DNA from: Actinopolymorpha cephalotaxi
GTDB taxonomy: Bacteria > Actinomycetota > Actinomycetes > Propionibacteriales > Actinopolymorphaceae
Assembly (NCBI RefSeq): GCF_013408535.1
Contig: NZ_JACBZA010000001.1
Coordinates: 1,758,850-1,822,849, forward strand
DNA length: 64,000 nt
Direction of reading: 5' to 3'
The number at the start of each line of letters is the position of its first letter. Position 1 is the first letter of the stretch. This document shows positions 60,697 to 64,000 of the stretch, piece by piece. The notes under the pieces were generated by a model, which was not told where the DNA came from, did no database searches, and saw only the letters and a list, made by a program, of their open reading frames with translations. A program made the position numbers and the translations under genes.

Positions 60697-61080
60697 TCAG
60701 CGCTCGTCGTACTTGTCGGGAATGACCAGGCTCAACGCGAAGCTGACCACCGTCATGATGATCGCGCCCCAGAAGCCGGCCCAGAACCCGCTCACGGTGA
60801 ACGCCAGATGCAGCTGCCCGGCCAGCCAGCCCACGAGCAGGAAGAGCAGCGCGTTGACCACGAACGAGATCAGGCCGAGCGTCAGGACGTAGAAGCCGCA
60901 GCCGACCACCTTGATGATCGGCTTGAGTACGGCGTTGACCAGGCCGAAGATCAGCGCGACCGCGATCAGCGTTCCGACCTTGGCGGATGTGGAACTGCCG
61001 CCGAGTTCGACCCCGGACACCCAGGTGGCGGCCCACAGGGCGACGGCGTTGATGGCGACGCGTACGACGATGGGGATCAC
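60697..61080 (-). CDS. Phage holin family 4-type membrane protein (Mycobacterium-like conserved superfamily)
   Basis: A 127-residue protein made of about four membrane helices, with VIPIVVRVAINAVALWAATW, LIAVALIFGLVNAVLKPIIK and GFWAGFWGAIIMTVVSFAL, the pattern of Pfam phage_holin_4_2. Despite the name these are chromosomal proteins of unknown function; no lysis genes are near. The GTG at 61080 is chosen because the conserved sequence begins there. Confidence 0.82.
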   Translation of the reverse strand: MIPIVVRVAINAVALWAATWVSGVELGGSSTSAKVGTLIAVALIFGLVNAVLKPIIKVVGCGFYVLTLGLISFVVNALLFLLVGWLAGQLHLAFTVSGFWAGFWGAIIMTVVSFALSLVIPDKYDER

Positions 61081-61366
61081 GGCGCGATCATCCCATGCCC
61101 GGCCGGTCGGTGACAGCACCGCAGCAGGGGCGGCGCCGGCCCGGCGGGGAGCCAAGGGGCGTGTCCTGCGGGGCGTACGGAAGACGTCCTAGACTTGTGC
61201 GGTTGCCCACTTGGGGGCAGCGTCACGAACTCGCCCGAGCCGGCTGGTTCGGCTACTCCGTCAGCCGACTCGGTCAGGTACGTCGTCGTAAACGTCGTCA
61301 GGTAATCGTCAGGTAATCGTCAGGGGCGGTGCCGGGGTGCACCGCAGGGCAGGGAGAACGCGCACG
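61081..61366 (+). other. Leader region of the helicase gene, with short repeats
   Basis: A -10-like TAGACT (61190-61195) would give a leader of about 165 nt. CAGGTAATCGT is repeated in tandem at 61299-61309 and 61310-61320. A short open frame from GTG 61197 (RLPTWGQRHELARAGWFGYS, ending RRRKRRQVIVR at 61316) is possible but unsupported. GGGAG near 61352 serves the next gene. Confidence 0.4.
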
Positions 61367-63598
61367 GTGCAGCCTTCCACCTCGGCCGAGCAGACCGAGA
61401 TCAGCCGCGAACAGCAGTACGTCGACCGCGTGTACACCCGACTGGCCGCGATGGTCGAGAGCGCCTCCGCGGTCCGCCGGGAGGGCCGCGAGCGCGGCCT
61501 GCTCGACTACACCGGCCAGATCAAGGAGGAGGACTACCGCAGCCTCTTCGAACGCGACGTGCTGGTCGACCACGCGGTCCGCCGGCTCGCCGTGCTCGAC
61601 GCGCAGCGCGAGGGCCTGGTCTTCGGCCGCCTGGACCACGTGGGCGGCGAGGTGCGCTACGTCGGCCGGATCGGCGTCCGGGACGCCGAGCACGAGCCGC
61701 TGGTGCTCGACTGGCGGGCGCCGGCCGCGGCGGTGTTCTACCAGGCGACCGCGGTCGATCCGCAGGGCGTGGTGCGCCGGCGGGTGCTGCGGTCGCAGGG
61801 CCAGCGGGTGGTCGGTGTCGAGGACGACCTGCTGGACGCCGAGAACGCGCCGGCCGACATGCACGTGGTCGGTGACGGCGCGCTGATGGCCGCGCTGACC
61901 TCGGCCCGCAGCGGCCGGATGCGCGACATCGTGGCCACCATCCAGCGCGAACAGGACCAGGTGATCCGCGCCCCCGCGCCCGGCGTCACCCTGATCAGCG
62001 GTGGCCCGGGGACCGGCAAGACCGTGGTGGCCCTGCACCGCGCCGCCTACCTGCTCTACACCGAGCGCCGGCGGATCCAGGGCGGCGGCGTGCTCGTCGT
62101 CGGGCCGTCGGCGGTCTTCATGAGCTACATCGAGCGGGTCCTGCCCTCACTCGGCGAGCACGAGGCGACGCTGCGTTCGGTCGGCGAGGTCGTCGACGGC
62201 GTGGTGGCCGAGCGGTCCGATCCCTTCCCCTGCGCGGTGGTCAAGGGTTCGGACCGGATGCGGCAGGTGCTGTCCCGGGCGGCGCGTGCCGGCGTGCCCG
62301 GTGCTCCCGAGGAGCTTCGCCTGTACGCCGCGGGCCGCCGGCTCGCGCTCGGCGTCCGGGAGCTGACCGCGATCCGCACCGACGTGCTCCGCCGGGGAGC
62401 GCGCCGCAACCGGGCGCGGGCGGAGGCGGTGCGGGCGCTGCTCGGCGCACTGTGGAAGCAGGCCGGCGGCGCGGCCGGGTCCGACGGCGGCGGTGCCGGC
62501 GGCCGGCCGATGTCGCGGGGAGAGTTCGACCAGGACGTACGCGAGCGACCGGCGTTCACCGAGTTCCTGGACGCCTGGTGGCCCAACGTCACACCGGCGG
62601 AGGTGCTCGGCTGGCTGGCCGACCGGGACCGGCTCGCTCGGGTCGCCCGTGGCGTGCTCCGTCCCGAGGAGGTCGACCTGCTCGCCGCCTCGTGGTCCGG
62701 CCCGGCCGGGACCGCCGGCTCCGGGTCCGTCGGGCGGGGCAGGACCGGCTACTCCGTCGAGGACGTGCCGTTGCTGGACGAGCTGGACGCCCTCCTGGGT
62801 GAGGCGGTGCGGCCGGTGCCGCCCCGCGACCCGTTCGACGAGGACGGCGCCGTGCAGGAGGTGGTCACGTCGTACGACCGCGAGCCCACCCGGTCCCGCG
62901 GCGAGCAGCCGCAGCAGTACGACGGCTACGCCCACGTGCTGGTGGACGAGGCGCAGGACCTGTCGCCGATGCAGTGGCGGATGCTCGGCCGCCGTGGCCG
63001 GCACGCGAGCTGGACGATCGTCGGCGACCCGGCGCAGAGCTCCTGGCCGGATGTCGCGGAGGCCGAGGCCGCCCGCGACGCGGCGCTGGGCGCCCGGACC
63101 CGGCGTACGTTCCATCTGGACACCAACTACCGCAACTCGGCGGAGATCTTCGACCTGGCCGCGGAGGTGATCGCCACCGCGCTGCCCGGCGTGCGGCTGC
63201 CGCGGGCGGTGCGCGAGACCGGCCACCCGCCGACGCACCTGACGACCGGCCCCGACGGCCGTCCCGAGGCCGTACGGGCCGCCGTCGGTGAACTCCTCGA
63301 CGCGGTGGCCGGGAACATCGGCGTGGTGGTCGCCGGGCATCGGTCGGACGAGGCGGCGCGATGGCTGGCCGAACTCGGGGACGATGCCGCCGCACGGGTC
63401 GTTGTCACCACGGGGTTGGCGAGCAAGGGCCTTGAGTACGACGGAGTGGTCGTGGTCGAGCCGGCCGAGATCGCCGCGGAGAGCCCCGTGGGTGTCCGCA
63501 CGCTGTACGTCGTCCTCACCCGGGCGACCCAGCGGCTGGTCACGGTGGGTGCCGACGGCGGCTGGCGCGGCGCGGATCCTGCTCGTCCGCGGGGGTAA
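61367..63598 (+). CDS. HelD/HelR-like UvrD-family ATPase
   Basis: A 743-residue SF1 ATPase. The N-terminal ~100 residues form a charged helical arm (EQQYVDRVYTRLAAMVESAS), followed by DWRAPAAAVFYQA, Walker A LISGGPGTGKTVVALHRAAY, VVGPSAVFMSYIERVLPSLGE, motif II HVLVDEAQDLSPMQWRML, motif III WTIVGDPAQSSWP and motif VI region GVRTLYVVLTRATQRLV. This order matches actinobacterial HelD proteins, which free stalled RNA polymerase from DNA; the HelR branch gives rifampicin tolerance. No 19-bp rifamycin-associated element was seen upstream. The function is inferred from domain order. Confidence 0.82.
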   Translation: MQPSTSAEQTEISREQQYVDRVYTRLAAMVESASAVRREGRERGLLDYTGQIKEEDYRSLFERDVLVDHAVRRLAVLDAQREGLVFGRLDHVGGEVRYVGRIGVRDAEHEPLVLDWRAPAAAVFYQATAVDPQGVVRRRVLRSQGQRVVGVEDDLLDAENAPADMHVVGDGALMAALTSARSGRMRDIVATIQREQDQVIRAPAPGVTLISGGPGTGKTVVALHRAAYLLYTERRRIQGGGVLVVGPSAVFMSYIERVLPSLGEHEATLRSVGEVVDGVVAERSDPFPCAVVKGSDRMRQVLSRAARAGVPGAPEELRLYAAGRRLALGVRELTAIRTDVLRRGARRNRARAEAVRALLGALWKQAGGAAGSDGGGAGGRPMSRGEFDQDVRERPAFTEFLDAWWPNVTPAEVLGWLADRDRLARVARGVLRPEEVDLLAASWSGPAGTAGSGSVGRGRTGYSVEDVPLLDELDALLGEAVRPVPPRDPFDEDGAVQEVVTSYDREPTRSRGEQPQQYDGYAHVLVDEAQDLSPMQWRMLGRRGRHASWTIVGDPAQSSWPDVAEAEAARDAALGARTRRTFHLDTNYRNSAEIFDLAAEVIATALPGVRLPRAVRETGHPPTHLTTGPDGRPEAVRAAVGELLDAVAGNIGVVVAGHRSDEAARWLAELGDDAAARVVVTTGLASKGLEYDGVVVVEPAEIAAESPVGVRTLYVVLTRATQRLVTVGADGGWRGADPARPRG

Positions 63599-63610
63599 TA
63601 CTGTTTCACC

Positions 63611-63669
63611 AGGACATTCAGCAGGACGTTCAGCAGGACCAGGCAGGACCAGGCAGGACTGGGCAGGAC
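63611..63669 (+). repeat. AGGAC-repeat array upstream of the phosphatidyltransferase gene
   Basis: AGGAC occurs six times at 63611, 63623, 63635, 63645, 63655 and 63665, with spacings of 12, 12, 10, 10 and 10 bp; the last units read GGCAGGACCA-like. It occupies most of the 100-bp gap after the helicase gene, and the ribosome site of the next gene lies just downstream. Confidence 0.8.
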
Positions 63670-63698
63670 CTGTTGTGGCCCCGGAGGGGGATTCGTTG

Positions 63699-64000
63699 GT
63701 GGCGGAGCCGGTCGACGCGCGTAAGGACGCGGGGGTGCTGACCCTGCCCAACTTGCTGAGCTTCGCCCGGCTCGCGGGTGTGCCGTTGTTCCTGTGGCTG
63801 GTCCTCGGCCCACGCGCCGACGGCTGGGCGATCATCGTGCTCGCGGTCTCCGGCTTCACCGACTGGCTCGACGGTCAGCTGGCGCGCCGGCTGCACCAGA
63901 CCAGCACGCTGGGCAAGTTGCTCGACCCGTTCGCGGACCGCCTCTACATCCTGGCGGTGCTGCTGGGCCTCGCTGTGCGCGAGGTGATTCCGGTCTGGCT
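63699..64000 (+). CDS. CDP-alcohol phosphatidyltransferase, N-terminal part (truncated by window edge)
   Basis: The partial product, about 100 residues, opens with LTLPNLLSFARLAGVPLFLW and holds the complete catalytic signature D-G-x2-A-R-x8-G-x3-D-x3-D (starting DGQLARR and ending DPFAD) between membrane helices. It joins a CDP-diacylglycerol to an alcohol such as glycerol phosphate or inositol phosphate. GGAGGGGG (63683-63690) fits the GTG at 63699 with 8-nt spacing; GTG 63675 is an in-frame alternative. PgsA-like identity is likely but not settled without the C-terminal part. Confidence 0.88.
   Translation, partial: MAEPVDARKDAGVLTLPNLLSFARLAGVPLFLWLVLGPRADGWAIIVLAVSGFTDWLDGQLARRLHQTSTLGKLLDPFADRLYILAVLLGLAVREVIPVW

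Noticed and set aside
60697-61080. Prophage remnant suggested by the phage-holin family name
   Set aside because: The family is a chromosomal membrane protein group in actinobacteria; no endolysin, capsid, integrase or attachment repeats are near.
61197-61316. Small open frame (39 codons) in the helicase leader
   Set aside because: It has no ribosome site, ends in simple Arg-rich repeat-derived sequence and the -10-like box would start the RNA after its GTG.

Overview
The window is one contiguous stretch of high-GC actinobacterial chromosome. Gene density, GTG/TTG starts, ATGA-type overlaps, a Trp-operon membrane protein, an HGxxPAAW protein, a DeoR-free trpCBA block, PdtaR, rpsA, a translational T-box on ileS and many leaderless-looking promoters all fit Actinomycetia. 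The GH92 mannosidase and GxGYxYP protein recall Propionibacteriales such as Actinopolymorpha or Kribbella, but that rank is an inference. Most of the window is housekeeping; no prophage, CRISPR array, transposase or plasmid gene was found.

Layout. Positions 1-5.5 kb hold a truncated GH92 alpha-mannosidase (minus strand, running off the left edge), hisI-trpE and its membrane partner, a small HGxxPAAW membrane protein and two P-loop kinases. Positions 5.5-8.5 kb are an arginine/ornithine module: Lrp/AsnC regulator, dimethylargininase and ornithine aminotransferase. Positions 8.8-12.3 kb carry a Tat-exported GxGYxYP protein, a DUF2752 protein and an RDD protein with a Q/G/Y-rich tail. Positions 12.5-18.1 kb are trpC-trpB-trpA-dsbA-like-lgt, followed by gltBD (18.3-24.4 kb).

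Positions 24.5-26.1 kb are the oddest part: a lipoprotein and a secreted protein whose adjoining halves have much lower GC than everything around them. Then come a split FluG-like pair (amidohydrolase plus glutamine-synthetase-like ligase), an ABC pair, pyk, tRNA-Leu(CAA), the ANTAR regulator PdtaR and a complete liv branched-chain amino-acid ABC operon with an internal hairpin after the binding-protein gene (26.1-38.1 kb).

Positions 38.2-50.9 kb hold an unusual acetyltransferase fused to a membrane-anchored extracellular region, a DUF554 protein, a phased 10-bp repeat array, a T-box leader and ileS, a thioesterase, polA, a methyltransferase, an M18 aminopeptidase and an APH-like kinase. Positions 51-64 kb hold rpsA with a strong terminator, coaE, uvrB, a glycerophosphodiesterase-inositol-phosphatase pair, several small conserved proteins, a HelD/UvrD-like helicase and the 5' part of a CDP-alcohol phosphatidyltransferase cut by the right edge.

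Functional links: Trp synthesis is split between hisI-trpE and trpCBA; gltBD, the glutamine-synthetase-like gene, liv transporter and arginine module give the window a nitrogen and amino-acid flavour; polA, uvrB, coaE and rpsA form the usual actinobacterial replication/repair/translation neighbourhood.
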